Positions 1-12,218 of a DNA stretch of 64,000 nt are shown in pieces (position 1 is the stretch's first letter; each line of letters begins with the position of its first letter). The position numbers and the translations under genes are program-made. The notes beneath the pieces are model-generated. The model was not told where the DNA came from. It worked only from the letters and a program-made list of their open reading frames with translations, and ran no database searches. This DNA is from Phytoseiulus persimilis (taxonomy: Eukaryota; Arthropoda; Arachnida; Mesostigmata; Phytoseiidae), in assembly GCA_037576195.1 (NCBI GenBank), contig CM075104.1, positions 9,492,775-9,556,774 of the forward strand. Reading direction: 5' to 3'.

Positions 1-2820
1 GCGGCGCGGCAGAACAAGGCGAACGGAGGAGGTTATGCATAATTCATGCAGACCCGGGTCCACCTACAGGTGCACCGGTGCCACCGTATTTTGCTTCCGT
101 CTACTTTTGGCTTTCTCGAGACTGTGGCTGCTCCCCTGCAATCGTAGGCATCGCAAAAGTGCAACTCTCTCTGCGAAATGAAACAAGAGTATACGCGCTA
201 TCAACACATGGCTATCTTCCACATCACGTACAGCTAACCATTCAGATGCAAGAAGTTATCTGAGAAGGATTCATCTAATTTGCGAAACTGGAGCTCGTGT
301 CAAAAACTGGTGAAGGCGCTCACAATGGACTCTGGGAAGTGGACACTCTGGAGTTTGAATTCGCTCCGGCTCTGAAGGTTTTCAATGGATATTTCCGCTA
401 GAAGCCTCATCGGTCGTGCACTTCCTCGTTGACCTAACGGAGAACTCCGTGTTTGCGTGATTTCCTGCTCACACAAACGGGCTCCTCGAGTTCGGATACG
501 ATATAATAGTTGAATTTCCAATAAGCGGGGCGGCGCCGGAGATTGAACTCGCTTCGTTGCAACCTTCAGGGATGTGCGGCGCTGACAATAACTGTGATGC
601 AGCGCTACCATCGATTCCTCAAAGCTTCCTCAGACGGCACGAGTATATGTAGAGGGATGAGTTTTGTGGAAAAAAAATGTTCAGGCAAGATGGCATCGGC
701 CCCGCAGGTATCTAAGGTCGATCGCATGACTGAAACCCGAGCTACCCGCTGAAGTGATTCGATTGTGTGAGCCCCACATCGGGGTGAGCCGCCTGCGGTC
801 GCAGAGGACGAGTTCTTCGTATTCGGATACTTTCCAGCGAGGTGGAGCTAGGAGCCATTCGCCGACACTCGGACGCGTTATGGACTCAGAACCTTCGAAA
901 GAGGCTTGGCTCTGCCGTGAAATGCGAGTGTTCTGGTTTATGAACTCGCGTAATCCTCACCGGGACAGTCATCAACAAGTTCCCGCAGCGGACGATCGTC
1001 GGAAGTCCCCGCAGAGTCTTAAAATGAACGAACGGACTACTGCGGGCCGCGACGGCATCCGCAACGACGGCTCCAAGTGTTCTGGAACAACGGGCCACTC
1101 CTGAATATTAACCGAGTGACGTGATCGCCGTACGTGTTCTACAGCGAACAAGAGCTCGCTTACGTAAACTCACCTTCTCGGAACACCTTTTATGTTGATC
1201 AGAAGCTGACTTTGATCTCCATTAGGATCGAAACCCCACGGAATTCCGGTAGGTCAAACAATCATCCAGCCGGAGATGAAATCAAGCGGCGGGTTCGTTC
1301 TCCAAACGAACCGTTCGACGGCTCGGTTGGTTAGGCCTGGAGTTCCCTCATTCGATGGAGAAACGTTCTCAAGCGAGGCATCATCTGTGACGACGGAGCT
1401 TTTGCTCTGGTGGTTTCCAGCTGGAAAGTCATCCCGCGGGAGTCAGTCCATCGAGGGACCGACTTCATGTGTGGAATCGAGTCGGGGAGGCCTCTCTGAG
1501 GCGTCGACAGCCGAAGGATGCAGCTTGCGGTCCGCCGCGCGACGCTATCAGAGCGAGTGGCGGAGGGCAGCGGCCGCCCGAAAAAAAAAGGCAAGGCTTG
1601 CCGAGGCAAGGCAGGAAGCCGAATGATGAATGGTCTGCACTGATGGACGCGAACACTTGTTCAGCAATGGTTGCTCGCTCGCGCTCGTTGCCGTTTGGGC
1701 CAGCCACCCATCTACTCGGTCCGAATCTTGGCAGACTCCGATGGTGAAGTGCCCTTTGTGATCTCATAATGGTTGAGGGAGCGACTCCCGACCGTGGTCT
1801 CGAAAGTGGGTCCGGTGCCGCGGAACCCTGAAACGAGAAAATCGAGTTCTGTTGCTGCGTCTTGTTCCGGCCATTCGGTGTGTTTATCCAGCAATTAACG
1901 TTAGCCTTGGAGTCATCTCCGACGATCCGCTCGGCTCGTTTCCACCGAGCAAAGCTGCAAACAGATAAGCTGCGCGCGGCTCGCCTTTCCGCCGAGTCCG
2001 TCCTGTTCCGAGGGAGTTGCTGCACAAAGCGTCTCCGGCTCATCAGATGCTTGCATTGCTCCGACAACTAGGTTAGAGAATTGAAGCGGTGCAGGAATGC
2101 GTTTAGCGGCGACTCTTTGTGGCTCGCTGGAAATCGTGAGACGGTCGAGAATGCGGTGAAATCGGCCTCGAATAATAGAATCTCATCAAAAGCCTAGAAC
2201 GCAGGCCGCAATGCAAGCCTCATTAATCTACTGTCCTGACGGAATCGGTGGGACGGGCTCGAGCCCAGCCGACATGCAATAACCTTTTTGCCCGTCAGTG
2301 CACGCGCCGCCTCAAGCGAAGCAATATAATGGAAGTATCGGGGTCTCGCGACATGCATTTTTGAATTCGTCATCGGACGAAGTCTGTCGGAATCGCGCCC
2401 AACGGCTCTTTGAGAACGCCTCGATGAATAAACCACCGACGGAACGTTCGACTGACGACTAGGACAAGTGGACAGCGCGGTTTATTTGTCACGCCCAGAT
2501 TTGCAAGTCCCACCAAAGTTCCATCGACGCCGTTCAGGGCGGCGCATCAGAGCGTCCGCAATAAAATTCGTTCTGACCCCCGGCAATCCAGTGGACTGCA
2601 TGAGCGCTCACTTCAAGAGTGGTTTCCGTGGCTCCCACTGCCTTCTGGACGATGCCTTGATGGTCGAAGCCTCGATGCCTAGCTTGCATCCAAGCTTGAG
2701 GCTGGGGAAGTGAGCGAGAAATGTTCCCAATGTAGATAGATTCGATCTACGCAGAAACTCTGAGAAGTGAGGTTTCCGAGAGACAGATGCACTTCGGATT
2801 GAGATGCACTGCGCACCGAA
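1..2820. other. No supported gene
   Basis: No reading frame here resembles a known protein. The longest minus-strand frame (200 codons, ending near 1465) is arginine- and serine-rich and overlaps equally open frames on the other strand, as expected by chance in DNA of even composition. A consensus splice donor (AAG then GTGAGT) can be read on the minus strand near 1171-1176, but the DNA just upstream of it has stops in two frames, and the third frame lacks an acceptor after its last stop, so no exon was called. Confidence 0.5.
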
Positions 2821-2843
2821 ACCCCCCCCCCCTCCCCCCCCCC
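2821..2843. repeat. C-rich homopolymer tract
   Basis: Two runs of about ten C separated by a single T. It is a low-complexity tract with no attached gene, and its length is likely to vary and be prone to assembly error. Confidence 0.9.
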
Positions 2844-2909
2844 ACTTCGCGTGGGCTAGTTAGGATGATCGAGTATGATTAACGAAAACGTCGCCTCTAT
2901 TCTAATACA

Positions 2910-3500
2910 ATGTACTTGACATCGTGGCCCAAATGTTTCGTTTCTTTGGGAAGGAGGAACAATAACTCGAATAGACCCGAAAATCATGTCATAAACTTCA
3001 TTATCGTTGACATTCACACGTTGATGAACATATTTGGGGGCCAGTTGCACAAAACGCATAACTTTACTGGAGCAGTCTCCTCTGCGTATTTCATGGCCGA
3101 TAACTTGAATCCCAATCGGCTCGTAGATTCCGCGGATGATTCAGTTCGAAGGAAAGCTCCTCGACCTCCGAAATTTCTGACCAAATGGGTTTCTCACGGA
3201 AATTTCGATTTGGGGATCATTCTCTCGGTCTTGTCCGGTATTTTAGAAGCTGGGCTCTCGGGTTCTTCCAGTAACGTGGAGGATGATTGTCAGAGCGCTC
3301 GAGAGAACATTCAGCGCCTGCGAAACATCGTAACCGAAACGCTGCAGGAAGCTCCCACAGCGAGCACTAGATACCGGGGGAGCGTCTTGTTTTTCCGCCA
3401 GGTGGGATTCCACTCAAGATACAACCCTTTCCACTTTGCTGAAGTTTTTGAACATCGAAAGTCACTGCGAGCAAGTATCATACAACTCTTTCATGATTGA
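2910..3500 (+). CDS. Unassigned ORF, 196 aa
   Basis: This is an open frame with an ATG start and a TGA stop, ending in a normal-composition segment with an alternating hydrophilic and hydrophobic pattern. I recognise no domain, signal peptide or catalytic motif. A 196-codon frame is close to the longest expected by chance in a 64 kb window, so length alone is weak support. It could be one exon of a spliced gene, a decayed element, or chance. It lies about 330 bp upstream of the carrier promoter on the same strand. Confidence 0.18.
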   Translation: MYLTSWPKCFVSLGRRNNNSNRPENHVINFIIVDIHTLMNIFGGQLHKTHNFTGAVSSAYFMADNLNPNRLVDSADDSVRRKAPRPPKFLTKWVSHGNFDLGIILSVLSGILEAGLSGSSSNVEDDCQSARENIQRLRNIVTETLQEAPTASTRYRGSVLFFRQVGFHSRYNPFHFAEVFEHRKSLRASIIQLFHD

Positions 3501-3824
3501 CCACCGGTCAACGCACCCCGGACGAAACGTTCATAGATGGCCCTGAAAGCGACTGGCTCTGACGAGCGCCAAGTCATCGGATCAAATCACCGTCGGCCCT
3601 GAGTCGACTGAAGCCTGAAAGTAGGACTGTCGGGCGACAGCTCGATCTTGCACATGAGCGACACGAATTCGCGAATCCAACGATCAACGGGTCAAGAATT
3701 ATTTTTCTGCCTCCCTATTCGACACCTTCCGGAATTCGGAGGAAGCTGAGTCCAAACGGTTGAAGTTCTCAGTTCATTCTCACGTCGTGCTGAGGTTCCC
3801 CCCGATTCGAATTGCCTTCCTTGT

Positions 3825-3971
3825 GATGGCGCCGAAATTCGAAAGATGGCGCGTCGTCTGTTCGACGTGACGTAGGCCGTTTTCCTTTTGCTGGCGCGGT
3901 TGTGTCTGGCTAGCCAGCCAGCTAGTTGTCTGTCGGTCTGTTTGTCGGCCAATGATAGACGTCGCGTTCAG
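3825..3971 (+). promoter_or_regulatory. Probable promoter of the ADP/ATP carrier gene
   Basis: Two copies of a YY1-type motif lie close together: GATGGCGCC at 3825-3833 and AAAGATGGCGCG at 3842-3853. A CRE-like TGACGTAG follows at 3868-3875, a CCAAT word near 3950, and a TTCAG initiator-like word at 3967-3971. There is no TATA box. This is the usual make-up of a TATA-less housekeeping promoter, which suits a mitochondrial carrier. The link to the carrier rests on position and strand, because the next consensus donor downstream (4073) can pair with the acceptor at 5655. The exact transcription start is not fixed by the sequence. Confidence 0.45.
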
Positions 3972-4072
3972 CAGCCGGCAGCCGTACGGAGTGTGTGTCT
4001 GTGTTAAGCTGTGGTGAAAGAATCACACAACACGTTTCGAATTTCTAGTTCCGTGTGCCGAAAACCGCTCAG
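3970..4072 (+). other. Putative non-coding exon 1 of the carrier gene
   Basis: The stretch runs from an initiator-like TTCAG to a consensus donor, CTCAG followed by GTGAGG, at 4073. It holds no in-frame ATG suited to the carrier. Carrier exon 2 begins just after an AG acceptor at 5654-5655, nine bases before the start codon, so an upstream non-coding exon is needed and this is the best candidate. Other donors in the 1.6 kb between could be used instead. Confidence 0.4.
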
Positions 4073-5655
4073 GTGAGGCTTCAAATCACTTCCAACGAGC
4101 TGCTGCGAGTCTGCCAGTTATTAATCAGCTCCGTTCTCGCGGTGGCTCTGTGCAACAGGTTCCCCAGCCGGTCGGGCTGCCGGCCGGCCGGGCGTTTGAC
4201 ACTTCCCAACCTTCAATCTTCTTCTCCCGGATCATTGTGTCCAACGATATCGGCGAAGAAAACCGCCATCCGAGCCAGTAGCTCGGGATGAGCTGATAAC
4301 GATTCGAAAATGCCGCGCCGGCATTGGACTCATGGATTTCGTGAAATCCCCATTTTCTGCAGGAAAAATGTCTCGGATGTGGAAAGCACGCCAAGATCGG
4401 TCGAGGCGTCTCCCGGTGTTTTTCTCAGTGAGATACCACTGGGCTGGTTGTTTCTCTGCGGCTAATGTCCGTGAGAGTTCGAGCGGTATCAAGATGCGAT
4501 ACGCTCCTTGTCAGAGTGTCTTGGCGCTGGCTCAATCTCCATTTAGTGTCGAAAAACGCGAGGAGTACTCCTCGGAGTCGAGGTCGTATCGGATGTACGA
4601 ATCCATCCGTATTCGAGAGAAGATACGGTGTTTTCCAGCGGGCGAATGAAGGGAAGCCGTCGTTCATGCTCGTTGGTTGCAACGAGCTCTTGCAAAATCA
4701 ATCAAAACGTTCCCAGGCTATTGAGAACAATTCTCACGGCAAGCGCGCCAAAGTCAGCAGTTCTCTGATGTGGGGAGAGGTTCCGGGAACCGGGTCGGCG
4801 GGGAACAGGGATCATACTCTACGATTTTTGTGACGAATGGGGCGGAAACGTAAACTCCTTGACTTTAAGGTCAGAGAGCGGACTTCCCGTTATCTTCAAG
4901 TATACCTGGGCCTCTTTGGAACGGATCGGCGCACTCTCGAAGGTTGTTGTGGCTGTCAGCGTCGCTCTCTCAACATTCAGTGATGGCAGCTCGAATCGAG
5001 CCTCTCAAGCCGCGACGATCCGACGCACGCTGTCACGAAGAACAGCGCTCGTCAGATATATTTTCGAGGAATAGCTCCCGAGAGCCTCGAAAAAAGGCTC
5101 CTCGACAAGTTCCTCCTGAGCTCAATGAGCGTTTCTGAGTTCCCACAGAAAACGAGAGACAAGCACAGTTGGTCGTGTCTGCTAGCCCTATCCGAGGTGG
5201 TGTTCGCGGTTGTAAAATTTATATTACTCCGATTGCTCCTGGATCCATCGAGAGCTCCTGTGAGCGAGTCGGAGAGTTCTGCCAACGAGCCCGACCCAGG
5301 AGTGGAACTTCTTCTGGACTCTCATCCGTACGGCTGACGGACATATTGAATTTCGTTGCTCATGGTTCTGACGAGGGTTTAACCTGGATCTCATTCAGAG
5401 CAGTCCAAAAACTCCGTTTTGAGCTTGCTTAAACACATCGCGAACAGCTGTTCCAGTCTGCGAGTTTCGCGAATCGAACCGTTCCCTATCCGGGAAGATC
5501 TAACAATATTGAACATTTCTTCTCCTTGACCTTCGGTTCTCTATAGAGATGATGTAACTCCGAACAAGGTTACCCAATCCAGGTCACAGATTTCAGAAAA
5601 TAGTAGATGTCTATCAAGTCGATGGATTTCTCTTAACGTCTGGGATCCTTTCCAG
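4073..5655 (+). other. Putative 5' UTR intron of the carrier gene
   Basis: The intron would be 1,583 nt, starting GTGAGG and ending TCCTTTCCAG. It contains only short open frames on both strands, with no recognisable coding exon. The acceptor side is well supported by its pyrimidine tract; the donor side is inferred. Confidence 0.4.
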
Positions 5656-5664
5656 GAACGCAGC

Positions 5665-6766
5665 ATGGGCCATCAAGGAGGCTCCTCCGGCGATGCGTTC
5701 TGGAAAGATTTCCTCATCGGGGGAACCGCAGCCGCCATTTCAAAAACAGCTGTCGCGCCCCTCGAGCGCGTTAAGCTCCTGCTGCAAGTTCAGGATGCGT
5801 CGAAACAGATTGCCAAGGACAAAATGTACAAAGGGATGATCGACTGCTTCGTTCGAATCCCGAAAGAGCAAGGCGTGGTCTCGTTTTGGCGAGGAAATTG
5901 GGCCAACATCATCCGATACTTCCCCACGCAGGCTCTTTCGTTCGCCTTCAAGGATCGTTATCAAAAAATGTTCCTCGCTGGAGTGGATAAGGACAAGCAG
6001 TTCTGGAGGTGGGTGGGTCGGCCCGGATTTTTCTGTTCCTTTCCAGGAGCTCAGGAGTATCGCCGAACGATCCGAACTCATGACCTCGGTGGAAACTTCC
6101 GGTGTAATCGAATCTCGTAACACCGCGGCACTCCTGATTGCCCCACGCACACTCGGATCGTGGTTGATTGAAAACCAATATCTCGTATTTTTCGCCCACA
6201 GGTACTTTGCCGGCCAGCTGGCTGCAGGTGGGGCTGCGGGAGGTACATCGCTGTGTTTCGTTTATCCCCTCGATTTCGCGAGAACCCGTCTCGGAGCCGA
6301 CGTGGGCAAAGCGGCGCACGAGCGTGAGTTCAAGGGCCTCGGTGACTGTTTGATGAAAATCTACAGAACCGACGGCTTCGTCGGACTCTACCGAGGCTTC
6401 AACGTGTCACTCCAAGGGATCATCATCTACCGCGCGGCCTACTTTGGATTCTTCGACATGTCGAAGCAGTACATGCCGAACCCGAAAGACATTCCCGTCT
6501 ACGTTTCCTTCGGCATCGCATTTGTGGTGACCACAGCTGCCGAGATCATCGCATACCCGTTCGACACCGTTCGTAGGCGACTCATGATGCAGTCGGGCCT
6601 AAAACAGGAGGAGCTCCTCTACAAGGGTACGGTCGATTGCTGGAAGAAGATCGCTGCCAACGAGGGCTCGACCGCCTTCTTCAAGGGCGCGTTCTCGAAC
6701 ATGGTGCGAGGCGTCGGATCCGCTCTCGTTTTGGTTCTTTACGACGAATTCAAGAAAATGATCTGA
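5665..6766 (+). CDS. Mitochondrial ADP/ATP carrier (adenine nucleotide translocase, SLC25 family), two coding exons
   Basis: The protein exchanges ADP for ATP across the mitochondrial inner membrane. Coding exons are 5665-6008 and 6202-6766, joined inside an arginine codon (AG then G), giving 302 residues, the normal family length. All three carrier repeats are present: P32-L-E-R-V-K37, P137-L-D-F-A-R142 and P234-F-D-T-V-R239. Residues matching the bovine substrate and gating positions are kept (K27, R84, Y191, R239-R241, R284). The family signature RRRMMM reads RRRLMM at 239-244. Also unusual are W79, S92 in place of the usual Asn, F222 where Gln is common, and E229 in the fifth helix where Gly is usual. 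The first ATG follows an acceptor by nine bases. Identity is certain; whether it is the main carrier or a divergent paralogue is not. I give no species-specific symbol. Confidence 0.97.
6009..6201 (+). other. Intron of the ADP/ATP carrier gene
   Basis: The intron is 193 nt, begins GTGGGT and ends TTCGCCCACAG. Removing it restores the conserved F-W-R-Y-F-A-G segment at the start of the second carrier repeat; reading through it gives a protein unlike any carrier and then a stop at 6120. Confidence 0.95.
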
Positions 6767-7067
6767 TGATTCCCGAGTGATTGTCGAGACCAAATGAGGA
6801 ATCCGAGCATTTCGAATGTGTGAGTGTATCGGTTGAGCTTTTCCGCGGACGTTCGCCGCAAGCAAGTGAACGGTGCTTCAGCCGCTCCGAACTTTCGGTT
6901 GGAACTTTCTGCCAAGGTTCGACGTCCGATCGAAGGAAGAACCAGCGAGGACTTATCGAGAGTATAATGTTGATGGGTTTTCAATGTTGGAATTTTCAAT
7001 TTTATGGAGAGCGGATAGTTCCGATTTAATCACACAAATGACCACCACAACAGATGTTGAAACCAAG
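6767..7067 (+). other. 3' UTR of the ADP/ATP carrier gene
   Basis: About 300 nt of non-coding DNA between the carrier stop codon and the first AATAAA. It becomes AT-richer towards its end, as 3' UTRs often do, and no other gene is seen in it. Confidence 0.7.
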
Positions 7068-7073
7068 AATAAA
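7068..7073 (+). terminator. Polyadenylation signal AATAAA of the carrier gene
   Basis: A canonical AATAAA hexamer is followed 20-35 nt later by a GT-rich stretch around 7093-7108, the standard order for cleavage and polyadenylation. It is the first AATAAA after the carrier stop on this strand. Confidence 0.7.
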
Positions 7074-10000
7074 ACGGTTGCAACACGTGATCCTGTGTTT
7101 GGTTTTGCACGTTGGCTTTGCACGGGCATCGCTCGTGGCTGATGGAGGAAGTTCAGGCCCGGCTACGTTCGGGCGGCGGATATTTTCGCACCTGGATCCA
7201 AATGTGCATCGGAATGACCCGTTCCACTCAGGGGCAAGGGGGGGGGGGGCGTGGAGAACGCTCAACCGGTCGCAGTTTTGGGGAAAGCGGACAGCACGGG
7301 AGTCTCTCCGGCGCGTGTTAATAATTGGCGAACTCAAACGATCAGCTGACGACGAGTATCGAACTCCGATCAGAGCTTTCTACGGTTGCAAAAGGAGCAT
7401 TCGAACACCTACGGCGCCCATACCCTGACTTGCCCTGGAAAGTTGTCTGATGTCGCTGGCAGTAGGTGCCTCTACCCTCTAAATCTGACTCGACCATATC
7501 AAAATTTGGCGAATCTGGCTCATGCGTGAGCTAACTACGGAGCGTTGTCAAGTGGTGCTGTGGTAACCAAGAGGAGAGGGAGAGATGAGGGGAACGATCA
7601 GGGACCGTACCGAGCAAACGATTCGTGTATCTGTTTTTGAAAAGCAGACATCAGCTAGTCATCCGGGTGAATCGAGAGACAGGCTGAGGGATTGAGCGAG
7701 GCCGAGGAAACACTGCCGCACACCAACCGAGGAGTGGTTGTAGCTCTTGGGCGACCCGCGGGTATTTTAGGGCGGATGGATTGAGAACATATGTATTCCA
7801 TTGCGTCGACGGGGAGGACCAGCAAGCCTATGGGAGCTGGAGGGTGGTATGATATTCTGGGAGACCTGAGTCACCAGTTGCGGGCGGACTCTGTCCTCGC
7901 GCTTCTCTCTGAACTCTGTGTCTGCCCACAGGAGAAGTTGGTCCTGAGAGTCACTCCGAAACCGACCACACGTCGACACACGAATACTCATGGATGAATG
8001 ATATACCACGAACGATGTTCCTGCCTGAATAGAGAGTCGCCTCCAAGCTTCCATTTGCAGACATACGTCGTCAAGAATTCACGAGCTTCAACACGTGACT
8101 TTGTCTGTGAACTTGTTTTAAGAGCGTGGTTTCTGCAGCGCTCGCTCTCAAGGTCAGTCAGGGACTCGGCTCCGCGGCGAGAAGTTCCCGAATCGAGATC
8201 AATTCGGGCTGTTTGAGAGAACCAAGAGCAAAACACTGGAAAAGTTCGCAACGCATCGTTTTCGGGAGACGGGCAATGATGCGATTGTTGCGGGGGCACG
8301 AGCCCGCGCGCTCGACATAAGTGGTCGTAGAGAAGATTGTCGCTTGATGTAGCAGCAGCCGACTAAATGGCTTCCAGACTTCATGGAAGACTTGTTTCTG
8401 GCCATGAGCGAGGCGCATGAGGGACGGAAGCCGCTTTGTAGTGTAAATTTGAAACGGAAACGATTTTTTTCTCATCCGCCATCCGGCGATGGGTGGTCTC
8501 TTGACACTCTTAGCGATTAATACAACGACGGTCCGTTGTGTAAAGCTGTAGCACCCGGTGGCGGCTCGTGGATAATAGCTTGCTGGATGGATGAGTGAAC
8601 GACCCGGGGTCCGGTTTTCCTCGCACCTGAGAAGCACCAAACGCGGAAAGTTCTCTCCGAGATGTTTTCCACCGCGCACGCTACGATTCGCTTCACAATA
8701 GAACCGTGCACTGCCGTTTTAGATAATAATCGAAGTAGGAGTCTCCAGTGATCGGCGGAGCGCCGAAGTTTGGACATCGACCGTGAACAATCATAGGTGT
8801 AGAACTACGGGTGAACCCTGTCCGAATTCCCAGCTCTGGTGGCTGATAGGAATGATTCATTGACTCGTATCGGGACACTAAGGAATCTTTGGTACGAAAA
8901 CGGTTTCGTTGTAGTTTGGCGGTTGTCTGTACAGATTGCCGAATGCGACCCCCAGTGTGTACAAGGTCCCATTAAAAGAAGAAATCACCTCGAGGGCTTT
9001 GGCCGCATGCACGCGGGAACGACCGCCCTGGTGCAAAATTACTCCGAACTTTAATCCTCGCCCTAAGCCGTTCGTCGGAGATGTTTTGTAATCCAGTGAC
9101 TCACCTTTTAGCAACCTGATCTCAGTGATTCTTCTCTCTGATATTTACTCTGCGAGCACAGGCTGCAGGCTTCGCGAATGGCGAAGTGATGCCACAGAAG
9201 CAAAGCTCGAACAATGTCAGCGCCTAGCGGCCGCAGCGAGTTCCGCCTCGCTTTTTGCGTCAGCGTGTTCACCCCCTCTCCCCCTTCGCTCCCCTCACCC
9301 AATCTTCCTGGGGGTTCTCTTTTTGAATCGTCTCTATTGAAACGTGTATTGTCCAAATGGCAATGAATGTGACCGGGCAGGATCTTGCGACTCGTTGTCG
9401 AGCAGCTGCAGCTAGCTTTGAAGTACATCACAATGACGCGGCGTTGTCTGCTGCCCATCTTCGGATAATTCTGCAAGCTGCTCTAATGGGGAGCAAAGCA
9501 AACAAGCGAATTAGGAATGAAATTCTGTTAGTGGGGGAGCTACGAACGGGCGGGTCGCCGCCGCCGCACGCCCCTCGAGGACACGCGACTTTACACGCGT
9601 CGTCTCTCCAAGGATGACATTGGACAGCGAGCCCGTTAGGCATCGGGGCGACCTGGCCGCGGTTCATCTTCGGGGCGTGAGTCACTCTGCGTCTTGAAGG
9701 GAGAAAGATGAAGGACACATTGAATTATTCACAATCATCTGATACCAGGTCGACAGGATCGCAGCGGCGCGACGCCGACACCGGAACACTCCAACGATCA
9801 GCGGTGTTTGCTCAACTCGCCGATGGTCTGGTCGCACGCACAAGTGACCCACAGGGAATACCATTGACAACCTCCCGCTACTGCCGGAGAGAACCCCGGT
9901 GGCAACCTTCAGACGGCAGTTATTCCACGAGGGCCTGGAGAGGGTGATCGAGCTCTCGCGCCGTATTCCGAGGTGGTTGGGGGAGGATCAGAGGACGGAT

Positions 10001-12218
10001 CCCGGGAAGGGCGCGAGCCTCGAACTCTCTGCTTCATATCAAAAAGTTCGTCCAAGTCGACATTGCCTCATAAAATGCCAAAAACCGCCTTTTACAATCC
10101 CTGATCTCCATCCAGCCCCACATTGAATCGAGTAATTACTCTCTTATCTCTCGCGCAGATAACAACGAGCAGTTTAAGAAACGCCTCGGGATAACGCTGA
10201 CAGGTCTATTGTTAACGTATGTAAGTTGGTGAATGCGTTGGCTGGTGAATGGTCTCAGAGAGGACACGGGGAGGGCGGGAAGAGGTGCGGCGGCGGTGGG
10301 GACTAACTGGACGGAGAACGGAGCCCGCAGTCAGTGATGGTGGGTGTGGAGTCTGGAGAAACGGAGAGACTGAGTATTTACAACGTGTCTCTGGACTTCC
10401 TGCGATGTCATTTCTTGTCAGGGTTATCAAGCGACGACGGCAGCATCTTGGCAGCTCGGGGTTATTCTTTGGGGTTTCTGATGAGTTTGCTCGCTTGTAC
10501 CGTATGCACGAGTGAGATAGGAAGTTGAGCGACCTTCTCGGCAGGAGCTCAACGAAGTGAACGGCGAGGAAGAAAAAACTCATTTAAAATGGACGACTCC
10601 GTGAAAGATTCTCGGCCGCTGCGGTGATAGCGATTGATGGCGCTCGGAAGAGTTGGCGATCGCCCACATTTGTGGGCAATATCACCGGCGCCCACGAAGC
10701 GAAGGGCAGCAGTTCTCAACGAGTTCGTCACCGGAGTCCGGCGGCGCCGCTCCGAGAGAAGCTATCGCTGTAAATAATGCACGTAGGCGTGTGCCTACGT
10801 TGTGTCGACGAGGACGGTCGTTAGGCCGATGAAACATTCATCAACGCTTCACAACTTATCAATAGGACTAGAGGAGAGGACGGATCGTTCATGTGCGGCG
10901 AGAGGCTTCACGAGGCGCACATGACTCCGAGGGCGGAGAGCTTTCCATCGGCTTGACACGATCGATTCCATGTTCATGCGGCACTGTCCTGGATCCATCC
11001 TTCCCTCGAGCCTTTCCTCGTCGAACAACTTCGACCAGCTGCATGACGAGGAAATCTTGGCCCGAGGACGGCGCCAGGCGACGACGAGCAGCATTGTTCC
11101 CCTGAAGAAGTTTATCTATATCTGGCGGTAGTCTCATCATCACTGATCGAACAACCATCGAAACTCTGTGACGTGAGGCCTGAGAGGAAGTTTTTCTCCT
11201 GGATGTTCTTGTTCCGAGCAGGCTCCGTCGCGCTTTGTTACTCCGTATCTCGAGCAGTGTCGAGCAGAAGGGAGACTCTCCCGTTGTTCTTCGTCACTTC
11301 ACACGTGACGTTCCTCCCTCGCAACGTCCGGCTAACGAGACTTTGCGTCTCTGACGAAATTACATGCAAACCAGTTCTCGGAGAGCGGGTCACAAGCCGC
11401 ATCGTTCGTTTGGATCAGCCCTTCACGGCGAACCCGATAAAGCCGTCATTCCGGAACGGAGTTCGCAACTCAAGTGGACCATCTGTGGAGAAGTGACACC
11501 AGATGGATTCAATCCGTCAAAGTTCTCCGAGTAATTTCTCCGAAAAGGTTCTGAGAGCATCGCCATCCCAGTCAATGGCTCACCGGAACTTTTTCGATAC
11601 TTCACCAGCTGCCTCGAGCATGGAGGACGGAATCCGTACGCAACGTTCTCAGAGGTTTCGCGCACGTTTCACTGATTGAACGACAGCTTATTCATCGGAA
11701 TGTGTTCCGGCTCTCTTATTTTTCACTGTCTCGGGGTTGGAGAAAATTTGTTCCGGCTCATACCGCCGGAATAAAACCGTAAAGGAAGGGAACCTTCCAC
11801 GCAAAGCAGCGTCAATGCGGCTGCGGGAACCACGCGAGACGGCATGTCCGCTTGAATCCGAGGAGTTGTGCGCACGGGCAACTCGGCCGACTCCTCGGTC
11901 AAATCTGTTCACGGATAAGGTGTGAGAGGAGCATGCTCAGTCCGGAAACTCCCGAGTCTGAAGCTCGAGCTATCGATTATTCGATCGGGCTCCATTCGAT
12001 CGCTGGAAGCAAAAACCGTTGCCACGCCATGGGAACTTGCTCTGCGAAGTGATGCCAGGTCGCACAATAGAAGTTAGCTGATCCCGTATTCACAGACGGC
12101 GGCCGGCTGCATGTGCGCGTTTATGTTATGTGAGTCCGTGTGAGCTAATTACAAAGAAATGCGCCAATTCAATATCACACGCCCCCTCCGCTTGCGAGAC
12201 TGCACAACGGATCCAAAG
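7074..12218. other. No supported gene; scattered short ORFs
   Basis: No recognisable protein. A run of twelve G lies at 7238-7249. Around 8839-9114 both strands hold 70-80 codon frames of ordinary composition (minus strand 8878-9114, plus strand 8839-9054), but neither matches a family I know and they cannot both be real. A consensus donor (AAAAG then GTGAGT) on the minus strand near 9102-9107 could end a non-coding exon, since all three frames before it contain stops. Confidence 0.45.
7238..7249. repeat. G12 homopolymer
   Basis: Twelve consecutive G. A low-complexity tract, and a candidate site of length variation. Confidence 0.9.

Noticed and set aside
1165..1300. A consensus splice donor on the minus strand (AAG/GTGAGT).
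   Set aside because: Two frames upstream have close stops and the third lacks an acceptor after its stop, so no coding exon can end there.
1465..2067. A 200-codon minus-strand ORF.
   Set aside because: Arginine/serine-rich composition, open frames on the opposite strand and no start-site or splice context; fits chance.
5740..6319. Minus-strand frames of 120-136 codons.
   Set aside because: They are shadows of the ADP/ATP carrier exons and intron on the other strand.
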